Part shown: one piece after another, positions 18,329 to 26,509 of the stretch
Layout: every line of letters starts with the position of its first letter
How positions within the stretch are numbered: position 1 is the first letter of the stretch
Source: Deferrivibrio essentukiensis
GTDB lineage: Bacteria; Chrysiogenota; Deferribacteres; Deferribacterales; Deferrivibrionaceae
Direction of reading: 5' to 3'
DNA length: 64,000 bases
NCBI RefSeq assembly: GCF_020480685.1
Contig: NZ_JAJAFU010000012.1
Coordinates: 1 to 64,000 of the forward strand
Notes under the pieces: generated by a model
Databases searched by the model: none
Told to the model about the DNA's origin: nothing
The model's input: the letters and a program-made list of their open reading frames with translations, nothing else
Translations under genes and position numbers: made by a program

Positions 18329-18758
18329 CCACTGCCCCTCTGTATCTCTTAATTATAAAGTAAACAGCAAAATATGTTATAATTGCTGCAAAAACTCCAA
18401 CTATATGGCATCCAACAAAAAAAGGCCATAATACTTGTTTAACATTATGTAGCATAATATCCCAGTTAAGCTTTGTCCAGTCCAAAACCATATCAACATT
18501 AGTATCGGTCAAAATCAACCCAACTTTATAGCAAAAAGCATATATAAATATAAGTGTAATAGGATTTGTGATATAAGCACCTAAAATTAAAGGATAAATT
18601 GGCAGATTCAAAAAATATGAAAAAGCAATAGCAAGGACTGTATGAAATCCTACGTAAGGGGAAAAACCAATGATCATCCCTATAGCTGAAGAAAGCGCAA
18701 CTATATGGGGTGATCTATCTATTGTCAGCAGCCTTGCCAGCTTATCACGTATTTTTAT
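18321..18758 (-). CDS. DUF2062 membrane protein with apparent AUA start
   Basis: A small membrane protein of the DUF2062 family, function unknown, often associated with polysaccharide or envelope genes. The conserved core is SPHIVALSSAIGMIIGFSPY, GFHTVLAIAFSYFLNLPIYP and GAYITNPIT, followed by a C-terminal membrane helix. The first ATG (18677) falls inside this core and would remove IRDKLARLLTIDRSPH, which belongs to the family. The frame is open back to the lon stop, but holds no ATG, GTG or TTG. A strong ribosome-binding site (AAGGGGG, 18770-18764) lies 5 bases before an ATA at 18758, so I place the start there (145 aa). A second ATA at 18752 is possible. The gene lies between lon and the MinD-like gene. 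Confidence 0.75.
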   Translation of the reverse strand: MKIRDKLARLLTIDRSPHIVALSSAIGMIIGFSPYVGFHTVLAIAFSYFLNLPIYPLILGAYITNPITLIFIYAFCYKVGLILTDTNVDMVLDWTKLNWDIMLHNVKQVLWPFFVGCHIVGVFAAIITYFAVYFIIKRYRGAVVG

Positions 18759-18768
18759 AAACTCCCCC

Positions 18769-21093
18769 TTAAATCAGAGCGATTTCCGCTACCTCATCAA
18801 AGCTTTCTACTGTATAAATCTTAAGCGAATTTTTAATATATTTTGGTAGTTTTATCAAATCATTTTCATTCTTTTTAGGGATGATAACTTTCTTAACGTT
18901 CATTCTTTTAGCGGCCAATAACTTTTCCTTTAGTCCACCAATAGGCAATACCTTACCTCTGATAGTTATCTCACCCGTCATTGCTACTTCCTTGTTAACA
19001 TGCCGTCCTGAAAAAATAGAAAGAATTGCTATGGCCATAGTTATACCTGCAGAAGGGCCATCTTTTGGGATTGCACCGGCAGGAACGTGAATATGTATAT
19101 CGTATTTTTCAAAATCTTCTTCATTAATATTATACCTATCAGCAATTGATCTGACATATGTCAGCGCTGCTCTTGCAGATTCTTTCATTACATCTCCAAG
19201 TTGCCCAGTAATAACAAGATTCCCCTTCCCTTTATATTTAGTGCACTCAATAAACAATACATCACCGCCATAAGGGGTCCAGGCAAGACCAGTTACGACA
19301 CCAATTTCATTATTTTTTAATTCATCTTCAGGGTAAAATTTCTCCGGCCCCAAAAATTTTACAACATCTGTTTCAGTAATAGTTTTTTTAAACACACCTT
19401 CTTCCGCAACTTTTCTTGCAACTTTTCTACAAACAGTGCCGATATTTCTCTCAAGATTTCTTAACCCAGATTCTCTTGTATAGCCTGAAACTACTTTCAA
19501 AATTGCACTTTTTCTAAATTTTAATAGATCTATTCCATTCTCTTTACACTGTTTTGGAATTAAATATTTTTCAGCGATATTCACCTTTTCCTCTTCGGTA
19601 TATCCAGGTATTTCAATAATTTCCATCCTGTCTTTTAATGCGGGGGGGATAGGCTCAAGATAATTAGCTGTAGTTATGAAAAATACTTTGGAAAGATCAA
19701 AAGGTACACCGATATAGTGATCTACAAAGCTATTATTTTGCTCTGGATCAAGTACTTCAAGCAATGCAGAAGCCGGATCACCCCTAAAATCATTTCCAAG
19801 CTTATCTATCTCATCAAGCATAAAAACCGGGTTATCAGTGCCAACACTCTTCAATCCTTGAATTATTTTACCCGGCATAGCCCCAATATAAGTCCTTCTA
19901 TGCCCCCTTATTTCAGCCTCATCCCTTACGCCACCAAGTGAAATTCTTAAAAATTTTCTATTCATCGCCCTTGCAATAGATTTGCCAAGGGAAGTCTTAC
20001 CAACTCCGGGAGGACCAACAAAGCATAAAATAGGACTTTTCATATCTTTCTTAAGTTTTCTAACTGACAAGAAATCCAATATCCTGTCCTTAACCTCTTC
20101 AAGTCCGTAATGGTCTTCATCAAGAATCAGTTTTGCATTTTTTATATCAAGGTTATCTTTTGATGACTTTTTCCATGGCAATTCCACAAGCCACTCGATA
20201 TAAGATCTTACTACAGTTGCCTCTGCAGAATCTGAATGCATCCTCGAAAGTCTTTTAAGCTGCTTTAATGCCTCTTCCTTCACATCCTTTGGCATCTTTA
20301 ATTTGTTGATTTTGTTATTTAACTCTTCTATCTCTTTATTAAAATCATCTTCTTCACCCAACTCTTTTCTAATAGCTTTAAGTTGTTCTTTTAAAAAATA
20401 TTCCTTTTGACTTTTATCTATTTCCCCTTTTGCTTCGCTTAAAATCTTCTGTTGCACTTCTAAAATAGAAATTTCCCTATTTAAAAATTCACTCACCTTC
20501 TTCAATCTTTCAACAGAGTCTACTGTTTCCAGTACTTCCTGCGATTCACTTATTTTTAGTCCCAAGTTTGACACGACTAGGTCTGCCAACTTACCCGGCT
20601 CATCAATAGAATCAATAATTGCCAACAGATCAGGAAGCATAGGTTTGCCAAGACTGACAGCACGATTTAACTGATCTTTTACATGTCTTGTAAGTGCTTC
20701 TACTTTCAAATCATCTGTTTTATCATCCTCTTCGATCTGCTCAACTCTTACTTTAAAGTAAGGTTCATCCTTAATAAATTCCTTTATCTTCCCTCTTTTT
20801 AACCCTTGGACAAGTATCTTTACCCTACCATCAGGCAGTTTAAGCATTCTAAGAATTACAGCAATAGTACCGATTTCATACACTTCACCCTTACCAGGGT
20901 CTTCATTCATTGGATCTTTTTGTGAAGCCAAAAAAATCATCCTCTTTTCGGCCAAAGCATCATCCACAGCTTTGATACTTGCCTCTCTACCAACAAAAAG
21001 AGGGATTACCATAAAAGGGAAAACTACTATATCCCTTACAGGCAATAATGGTAACTCTTCAGGTATTTTTATATCACTTTCATTAAATTCCAC
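18769..21093 (-). CDS. lon: ATP-dependent protease Lon
   Basis: Lon degrades damaged and regulatory proteins in the cytoplasm. The N-terminal LON substrate-binding domain ([20 protein letters not shown]) is followed by a coiled-coil region, an AAA+ module with Walker [10 protein letters not shown] and [10 protein letters not shown], and the protease domain with catalytic Ser in [11 protein letters not shown] and Lys in [12 protein letters not shown] use a GTG at 21093 because GGAGG lies 5 bases upstream; the GTG at 21105 lies before that site. Length 774 aa is standard for bacterial LonA. It is preceded by an hsp20 gene, a pairing that fits protein quality control. Confidence 0.97.
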   Translation of the reverse strand: MEFNESDIKIPEELPLLPVRDIVVFPFMVIPLFVGREASIKAVDDALAEKRMIFLASQKDPMNEDPGKGEVYEIGTIAVILRMLKLPDGRVKILVQGLKRGKIKEFIKDEPYFKVRVEQIEEDDKTDDLKVEALTRHVKDQLNRAVSLGKPMLPDLLAIIDSIDEPGKLADLVVSNLGLKISESQEVLETVDSVERLKKVSEFLNREISILEVQQKILSEAKGEIDKSQKEYFLKEQLKAIRKELGEEDDFNKEIEELNNKINKLKMPKDVKEEALKQLKRLSRMHSDSAEATVVRSYIEWLVELPWKKSSKDNLDIKNAKLILDEDHYGLEEVKDRILDFLSVRKLKKDMKSPILCFVGPPGVGKTSLGKSIARAMNRKFLRISLGGVRDEAEIRGHRRTYIGAMPGKIIQGLKSVGTDNPVFMLDEIDKLGNDFRGDPASALLEVLDPEQNNSFVDHYIGVPFDLSKVFFITTANYLEPIPPALKDRMEIIEIPGYTEEEKVNIAEKYLIPKQCKENGIDLLKFRKSAILKVVSGYTRESGLRNLERNIGTVCRKVARKVAEEGVFKKTITETDVVKFLGPEKFYPEDELKNNEIGVVTGLAWTPYGGDVLFIECTKYKGKGNLVITGQLGDVMKESARAALTYVRSIADRYNINEEDFEKYDIHIHVPAGAIPKDGPSAGITMAIAILSIFSGRHVNKEVAMTGEITIRGKVLPIGGLKEKLLAAKRMNVKKVIIPKKNENDLIKLPKYIKNSLKIYTVESFDEVAEIALI

Positions 21094-21116
21094 ACTTACC
21101 TCCACAATCTCTTACT

Positions 21117-21506
21117 CTAATTGATTTCCAATCTTATGTGCAATACACCATCTTTAAGCTTGGCAAAGCCATTTTCAAAGCTATATTCAGAAGGTATCTC
21201 AATTATCTTTCTGAATGGGAAAAATTCTCTCTCCATAACTAAGTAATTTACCTTCTCAGTATGTTTCATAGACCTTTTTACCCCTTCAATAACAAGTTTA
21301 TTTTCAACTAAATAGACCTTAAAATCACCAATACCTACACCGGGCAAATCTGCATACACATCGATGTAACCTTTCCCTATAACTACATCAATCCTTGGAC
21401 CTGAAGGGACATCAAGCCCTTTGTGTTTATAAAGAGTCTGCAATATTTCTTCAATCTTTTTGTTTATTGAGCCGTGAAGCTGATAAATTCCCTTAAACTC
21501 TTTCAT
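21117..21506 (-). CDS. Hsp20/alpha-crystallin family small heat-shock protein
   Basis: An ATP-independent holdase chaperone. The alpha-crystallin domain is recognisable from about residue 35 (PRIDVVIGKGYIDVYADLPG) through LVENKLVIEG, the arm EREFFPFRKIIEIPSE and the closing motif GFAKLKDGVLHIRL. Length is 129 aa; the short N-terminal arm is helical and the usual C-terminal I-x-I/V motif appears to be absent because the protein ends LEIN right after the last strand. The start is 1 base after galU with a weak ribosome-binding site, so it is probably coupled to galU; lon follows. Confidence 0.85.
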   Translation of the reverse strand: MKEFKGIYQLHGSINKKIEEILQTLYKHKGLDVPSGPRIDVVIGKGYIDVYADLPGVGIGDFKVYLVENKLVIEGVKRSMKHTEKVNYLVMEREFFPFRKIIEIPSEYSFENGFAKLKDGVLHIRLEIN

Positions 21507-21507
21507 C

Positions 21508-22368
21508 TTACATCTTAATTTTCTTTATAACGTTTAAAAAATCATCCCGCAAATCTTCTCTTGCCATAGTAAAATTTACTACAGCTTCCAAATAGCCTTG
21601 CTTACTGCCACAGTCAAATCGTTTACCTTCATAAACGAGCCCAAACACTTCACCGCTTTTAGCAACCCTGTTTATAGCATCGGTAAGCTGTATCTCTCCC
21701 AAAGCACCACTGCCTGTATTACCAAGCTCCTTCAAAATATCAGGTGTCAAAATATATCTTCCCACAATTGCATAGTTTGAAGGCGGATTTTCTTTTGGTT
21801 TTTCCACCATACTTTTCAAGCCGAAAAGATTTACTTCTGTGTTATTTTTTATGTCCACAATCCCATATTTTGAAGTTTCGCTTTCAGGCACCTCCTGAAT
21901 AGCCAGAACAGGGCTTTTCACCTTTTCATAAGCCTCTTTTAATTGTGCCAATACAGGCTTTTTTGAAAGAAACAGGTCATCCGGTAAAATAACGGCAAAC
22001 GGCTCATCACCTACCAAATCAGCTGCACAATAGACAGCATGCCCAAGCCCAAGTTGTTCTTTTTGTCTAACAGAAACAATTTTGCATTTTTCTGCGAGCC
22101 CAACAACTTCGCTTAAAAGTTCAGTCTTTCCAGATTTTTCAAGAGCATTCTCAAGCTCATAATATCTGTCATAATAATCTTCAATCAAGTTTTTTGACTT
22201 ACTTGTTATTAAAATAATCTCATCAATGCCTGCAGCAACTGCCTCATCAATTGCATAATCAATGGCAGGCCTATCTACCAATGTAATCATCTCCTTAGGA
22301 ACTGCTTTAGTAAAAGGGAGCATCCTCGTCCCAAACCCCGCCGCAGGGATAACTGCTTTTTTAATCAT
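21508..22368 (-). CDS. galU: UTP-glucose-1-phosphate uridylyltransferase
   Basis: GalU makes UDP-glucose for envelope polysaccharides and lipopolysaccharide. The nucleotidyltransferase signature PAAGFGTRMLPFTKAVPKEM is at residues 8-27, followed by DRPAIDYAIDEAVAAGI, VILPDDLF (metal-binding Asp) and MVEKPKENPPSN. Length 286 aa is typical. A good AGGAGG precedes the ATG. It sits between the MEMO-family gene and hsp20 in one co-directional run. Confidence 0.96.
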   Translation of the reverse strand: MIKKAVIPAAGFGTRMLPFTKAVPKEMITLVDRPAIDYAIDEAVAAGIDEIILITSKSKNLIEDYYDRYYELENALEKSGKTELLSEVVGLAEKCKIVSVRQKEQLGLGHAVYCAADLVGDEPFAVILPDDLFLSKKPVLAQLKEAYEKVKSPVLAIQEVPESETSKYGIVDIKNNTEVNLFGLKSMVEKPKENPPSNYAIVGRYILTPDILKELGNTGSGALGEIQLTDAINRVAKSGEVFGLVYEGKRFDCGSKQGYLEAVVNFTMAREDLRDDFLNVIKKIKM

Positions 22369-22379
22369 ATTTACTCCTC

Positions 22380-23174
22380 CTACCCAATTAAAATACCAGC
22401 ATATCCGACAACTCTGTGATAATCACCACTTGCTTTTGCACTTGTTGAGTGCTCTACAAGCTTCACATTATTCAATTTTAACATTCTTGCCAAATAAAGT
22501 GCAATAGTAACAGGGAAGATACCGCACATCGATATCCTTTTCTCAAAAACGATATTATAAAGTCCTTCCGGGTCAATGTCCAATATTTTTTCAATTGCTA
22601 ATTTGTCCTTATAGTTAGTAACCTCTTCACTTTCAAAATGATTGAAATCAGTACTTACTACTATCGTAAAACTGCCATCTTTTATTATTTCATATATATC
22701 CTTTGCAACATTAAAACACTCATTTTTTGTAAGATGAGAAACTGTAATAGGAACAATATTTATATCATCTTTCAGATATTTTAAAATCGGAAGTAATACT
22801 TCAAGTGAATGCTCTTGGATATGAGCCATTGTATCTCTTTTTAAAATAACACTTTTTTCAACAAGCAAATCAACGGTATCTTTATTGACCGTAACATCCC
22901 CACAAGGTGTTTGCCACTCACCCTCAGGAAAGACTGCAACCTTTTCCCCCAACCCTGTATGATTTGGACCAAGTAAAATTATATTTTTTTCAATTTTGTT
23001 GATAGATTTTAAAGTTTTAACTGCAGTTTCACCGGAATATATGTAACCTGCATGCGGCACAATCGCTATTTTTGCTTCCACTTGTAATTTTACATTACAG
23101 CTATCAACAAAATTCTTTATTGCTTTAAAAGACTTTGGATAAAAAACACCCTCAACTACTGCTTTCCTGTGCAT
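22380..23174 (-). CDS. MEMO1-family protein (AmmeMemoRadiSam system protein B)
   Basis: A member of the MEMO/DODA family, which has a class III extradiol dioxygenase-like fold; bacterial members occur in the three-gene AmmeMemoRadiSam system of unknown function. The metal-site residues expected are visible: VPHAGYIYSGETA near residue 40, GPNHTGLG, HIQEHSLEVLLPIL and STDFNHFE. Length is 264 aa. The partner genes (AMMECR1 domain and its radical SAM protein) are not adjacent here, so it is an orphan unless they lie elsewhere. The start is the ATG at 23174 inside the end of the preceding gene. Confidence 0.88.
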   Translation of the reverse strand: MHRKAVVEGVFYPKSFKAIKNFVDSCNVKLQVEAKIAIVPHAGYIYSGETAVKTLKSINKIEKNIILLGPNHTGLGEKVAVFPEGEWQTPCGDVTVNKDTVDLLVEKSVILKRDTMAHIQEHSLEVLLPILKYLKDDINIVPITVSHLTKNECFNVAKDIYEIIKDGSFTIVVSTDFNHFESEEVTNYKDKLAIEKILDIDPEGLYNIVFEKRISMCGIFPVTIALYLARMLKLNNVKLVEHSTSAKASGDYHRVVGYAGILIG

Positions 23175-23944
23175 AAATAACGCCCCAGTTTATGATACCA
23201 CTCTTCAGGCATTTTAACTGAAATATTAAAATAGCTGTAATCGTTTAACAGTATATAATTTTTTTCCGATTTTACAAGATATGGGTTTTCGTTTACATAA
23301 ATGGCAAATTCGCTGAGTTTCTTAAAATTATTCTTTTTGAAAAACTCTAATCTTTTACTAAATAATATATCGGCATCTTTATCGCCAACAACGTACAATT
23401 TATTGCCATTTAAAAACATCTCATATTTTAAATCTTTAATAAAAAAAATAAAATAATTAAAATGAAGGGCATTTGAAGTTTCTTTATCGACTTCTAAAAT
23501 AGTCACAATTTTTCTTTTACAATCTCTCTCACTTAACATGTTTTTAGAGTATGAAAAAATCACTACTTCATCGTCATTTGGCTTACCATTAAAAATATTG
23601 AAATCATTCTTTTGTTCAAAAAGTATTTTACCTTTGTTAATTAGATACAGCTCCTTTGAAGTACCCTTAAAAGGAATATTCTCAATAACAGGATGTCTGT
23701 AAAAAAGTCCTCTTTTAAATTTAAAAGCATTCTTTTCTAAAAACTCACTCTCCCGATTTTTATCACTATAGAACAAAAATTCATTGTCAAAATGTACCGA
23801 TAGTTTGTAACAATTTGCTGCCATAATATCTTTATCAACACAAATTTCAGTTTTTTTACCAAACTCCTCTATCTTTTTGGCTACCTTTAGCATATTAGGG
23901 GAGGGGTTAATAAATATATACCTATTAATATCTTTTAATTTCAT
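23156..23944 (-). CDS. Unknown protein, 262 aa, between mqnE and the MEMO gene
   Basis: I do not recognise this protein. It is soluble, lysine- and phenylalanine-rich, has no signal peptide, and has isolated cysteines without a motif. It starts MKLKDINRYIFINPSPNMLK and contains a repeating pattern of beta-rich stretches (KLYVVGDKDADILFSKRLEF). It overlaps mqnE by 20 bases and the MEMO gene by 19, so it is co-translated with both. I chose the ATG at 23944; a TTG and an ATG slightly upstream lack room for a ribosome-binding site. Context suggests a link with menaquinone synthesis or the MEMO protein, but there is no direct evidence. Confidence 0.7.
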   Translation of the reverse strand: MKLKDINRYIFINPSPNMLKVAKKIEEFGKKTEICVDKDIMAANCYKLSVHFDNEFLFYSDKNRESEFLEKNAFKFKRGLFYRHPVIENIPFKGTSKELYLINKGKILFEQKNDFNIFNGKPNDDEVVIFSYSKNMLSERDCKRKIVTILEVDKETSNALHFNYFIFFIKDLKYEMFLNGNKLYVVGDKDADILFSKRLEFFKKNNFKKLSEFAIYVNENPYLVKSEKNYILLNDYSYFNISVKMPEEWYHKLGRYLCTGKQ

Positions 23945-24932
23945 TGTAAAATGCATCCCTTTCAACCGGATTAAAACCGGCAGATTTAATCAGAAAAGCA
24001 AGCTCATCAATAGTAAGTCCTTCTTTTGACTTTGCTCCTGCTGCATGAGTAATCTTCTCTTTTACTATTGTCCCATCAAGGTCATCAGCACCAAAATTTA
24101 GGGCAACTTGTGCCGTTTTTTCTCCAAGCATGACCCAATAAGCTTTAATATGAGGGATATTATCCAATACTATTCTACTTAAAGCAATAATCCTCAAATC
24201 CTCTACACCGGTTACCGGCAACCTTTCCGAGAGAAAAGTATTGTCAGGATGAAAAGACAAAGGGATAAAAGCCGAAAAACCTCCAGTCTTATCTTGCAGT
24301 CTTTTTATTTTTAACAAATGTTCCAATATATCTTCCTCAGCTTCTAAATGTCCATAAAGTACTGTTGCATTTGTCCTAATTCCGTTATTATGAGCTGATT
24401 CCATAATATACAACCATCTATCAGCATCAATCTTTTCGGGGCAAATCTGATTTCTAATCTTTTTATCCAATATTTCCGCTCCGCCCCCAGGAAGCATTTC
24501 AAGTCCTGATAATTTTAATTTATCAAAAACGCCATCAATACTAAGTCCTGAAATTCTTGAAAAGTAATCAATCTCAACTGCACTGAAAGCCTTAATTGTA
24601 AGAAAAGGGTATGTCTGCTTAATGCTTTTTATCATATCCAAATAAAACTCAAATGGCTTTGACGGATGAAGCCCACCAACAATATGCACTTCCACACAAC
24701 CTACAACCTTGTCTGAAAGATATTTCAAAACATCATCGACTGACATTTCATAAGCATTGTCCTCACCTTCATTTTTAGCAAAAGCACAAAATTTACAATG
24801 ATTTACACATATATTAGTATAATTAAGATGAACATTCCTCACAAAAAAAACATCATCGCCGTAAAGCTGTTTTTTTATATTAAAAGCTTCTTTTCCAAGC
24901 TCTAACAAATCTTTTTTCAACAAACTTTTCAT
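23925..24932 (-). CDS. mqnE: Aminofutalosine synthase
   Basis: MqnE is the radical SAM enzyme that joins the chorismate-derived 3-enolpyruvylbenzoate with SAM to form aminodeoxyfutalosine in the futalosine route to menaquinone. The radical SAM cysteines are in NICVNHCKFCAF (CxxxCxxC). HIVGGLHPSKPFEFYLDMI and KAFSAVEIDYF distinguish MqnE from MqnC. Length is 335 aa. The ATG at 24932 has GGAAGG upstream. Other mqn genes are not in the window. Its presence implies menaquinone as respiratory quinone. Confidence 0.93.
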   Translation of the reverse strand: MKSLLKKDLLELGKEAFNIKKQLYGDDVFFVRNVHLNYTNICVNHCKFCAFAKNEGEDNAYEMSVDDVLKYLSDKVVGCVEVHIVGGLHPSKPFEFYLDMIKSIKQTYPFLTIKAFSAVEIDYFSRISGLSIDGVFDKLKLSGLEMLPGGGAEILDKKIRNQICPEKIDADRWLYIMESAHNNGIRTNATVLYGHLEAEEDILEHLLKIKRLQDKTGGFSAFIPLSFHPDNTFLSERLPVTGVEDLRIIALSRIVLDNIPHIKAYWVMLGEKTAQVALNFGADDLDGTIVKEKITHAAGAKSKEGLTIDELAFLIKSAGFNPVERDAFYNEIKRY

Positions 24933-24944
24933 TTTACCTTCCAA

Positions 24945-26354
24945 TTATTTATTACCTTTTTTCCTCATAGCAGACTTAAAAGCTGAAACAATCTCCTTGT
25001 CAAACTGAGTCCCTGTGCATCTGTCAAGCTCTTCAAAGGCAAGCTTTGGATCTCTCCTCATTCTATAACTTCTATCTGTAGTCATTGCATCATAAGAATC
25101 GGCAACATGCAATATTTTTGCTCCCAAAGGGATATCTTCAGCTGTTAGTCCGTAGGGGTATCCGCTACCATCCAATTTTTCGTGATGATATAAAACGTAA
25201 TACGGTACATCACCCAGAAACTCAATAGGGGACAAGATATCTTTGCCATGAATAGGGTGCTTTTTCATCTCTTCGTATTCTTCATTCGTCAATCTATCAG
25301 GCTTAACTATTATTTCAGTGGGGACACCAATCTTGCCAATATCGTGCAATAATCCGGCATATATCATTGCATCTTTAAACTCCTCGTTTAACCCCATCTC
25401 CTCAACAATCATCAAAGAGTACCTTTTTACATTCTCCGAATGCCCCATAGTATAATGGTCTTTTGCATCAACCGCTTTTGAAAGTGCTGTTATTGTTTCC
25501 AGATAACCTTTGGATAAATCTTCAAAACTATATATATTTAACAAAGAGAGAGAGAATTGGTCAACATAGATACTGTGTACTTTACAGTCCAAATCTGAAT
25601 AACTTCTGGAACCTTCTCTGAAAACACCTACAATCCCCCACAAACCTTCTCTGCTCTTCATAGGTAATAATAAGAGATTTATATCTTTACCGTTTAACTT
25701 TACTGTTGTTTCATAGTGTTCTAAATTTGAAAATATAGTCAATGCTTCCTTATAACTAAAGTTATCGGTAATAAACTTGTTAAGATTTTTATCTACATTC
25801 ACATCCTTTATATATTCTCTTGTGAAAAGTCTTATAAAATATCCATCATTTTTCAGAAAATCAAAGATAATTGTATTCATTTTCTCAAATATTTCATCAA
25901 CATGCATAATATTAGCAAAAAATTTGCTCGAATCGTAAATTGATATAATCTGATTTAACTCGACAACTTCTTTTTTTAACTTTTTATTTTCAATTGCCTT
26001 TAATATTTTATTTAATAAATCCTCAACTTTAAAAGGTTTGGTAATATAATCGTATGCACCAAATTTGACACTTTCCACGGCTGTGTCAAGGCTTGGAAAA
26101 CCAGTTATCAAAATAACCTCAACCTGATACTCCCCTTTTATCTTTTTTAAAAGGGTGACCCCATCCATTTCAGGCATTTTAATGTCGGTTAAAACAACAT
26201 CTATATTTTTCTCCTGCAAAACCTGCAAAGCTTTTGGTCCGCTATTAACAGAAAAAACCTCAAAGCCTTCAGTCCTTAAGATTATTTCAATACTCTCTCT
26301 GATATAATCTTCGTCATCAACAACAAGTACTTTATAGTTTCTGGCATCTTTCAT
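24945..26354 (-). CDS. Response regulator with HD-GYP domain (c-di-GMP phosphodiesterase)
   Basis: Residues 1-125 are a receiver domain: acidic pocket in VVDDED, phospho-acceptor Asp57 in VVLTDIKMPEMDG, and lysine in YITKPF. Residues about 150-290 are a divergent GAF-like sensor region. Residues about 295-469 are an HD-GYP domain: AVDAKDHYTMGHSENV, LLHDIGKIG, HHEKLDGSGYPYGL and VADSYDAMTTDRSYR, with all the metal ligands of an active HD-GYP. It should cleave cyclic-di-GMP. No partner kinase is adjacent. It is first of the run that includes mqnE, about 150 bases after the pheT terminator. Confidence 0.93.
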   Translation of the reverse strand: MKDARNYKVLVVDDEDYIRESIEIILRTEGFEVFSVNSGPKALQVLQEKNIDVVLTDIKMPEMDGVTLLKKIKGEYQVEVILITGFPSLDTAVESVKFGAYDYITKPFKVEDLLNKILKAIENKKLKKEVVELNQIISIYDSSKFFANIMHVDEIFEKMNTIIFDFLKNDGYFIRLFTREYIKDVNVDKNLNKFITDNFSYKEALTIFSNLEHYETTVKLNGKDINLLLLPMKSREGLWGIVGVFREGSRSYSDLDCKVHSIYVDQFSLSLLNIYSFEDLSKGYLETITALSKAVDAKDHYTMGHSENVKRYSLMIVEEMGLNEEFKDAMIYAGLLHDIGKIGVPTEIIVKPDRLTNEEYEEMKKHPIHGKDILSPIEFLGDVPYYVLYHHEKLDGSGYPYGLTAEDIPLGAKILHVADSYDAMTTDRSYRMRRDPKLAFEELDRCTGTQFDKEIVSAFKSAMRKKGNK

Positions 26355-26481
26355 TCGGCTCTCCGAAGTGCAATACTCTATTTATAAAAATACAAAAACC
26401 ACATTTTCCCGACATATTATAAGAAATTAGAAAATTTAACCTATTTGGTCAACAATAAAAATGAATAAAATAAAAAACCTA

Positions 26482-26505
26482 AAAAAAATGGGGGCAAAGC
26501 CCCCA
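26482..26505 (-). terminator. Terminator after pheT
   Basis: On the minus strand TGGGGGC-TTT-GCCCCCA (26505-26489) followed by eight T. Very strong; it starts 5 bases after the pheT stop. Confidence 0.93.
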
Positions 26506-26509
26506 CAAA

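Noticed and set aside
26355-26481. Promoter for the HD-GYP gene (TTGACC and TATAAT)
   Set aside because: The two elements are about 25 bases apart, too far for a sigma70 promoter, and no better pair was found.
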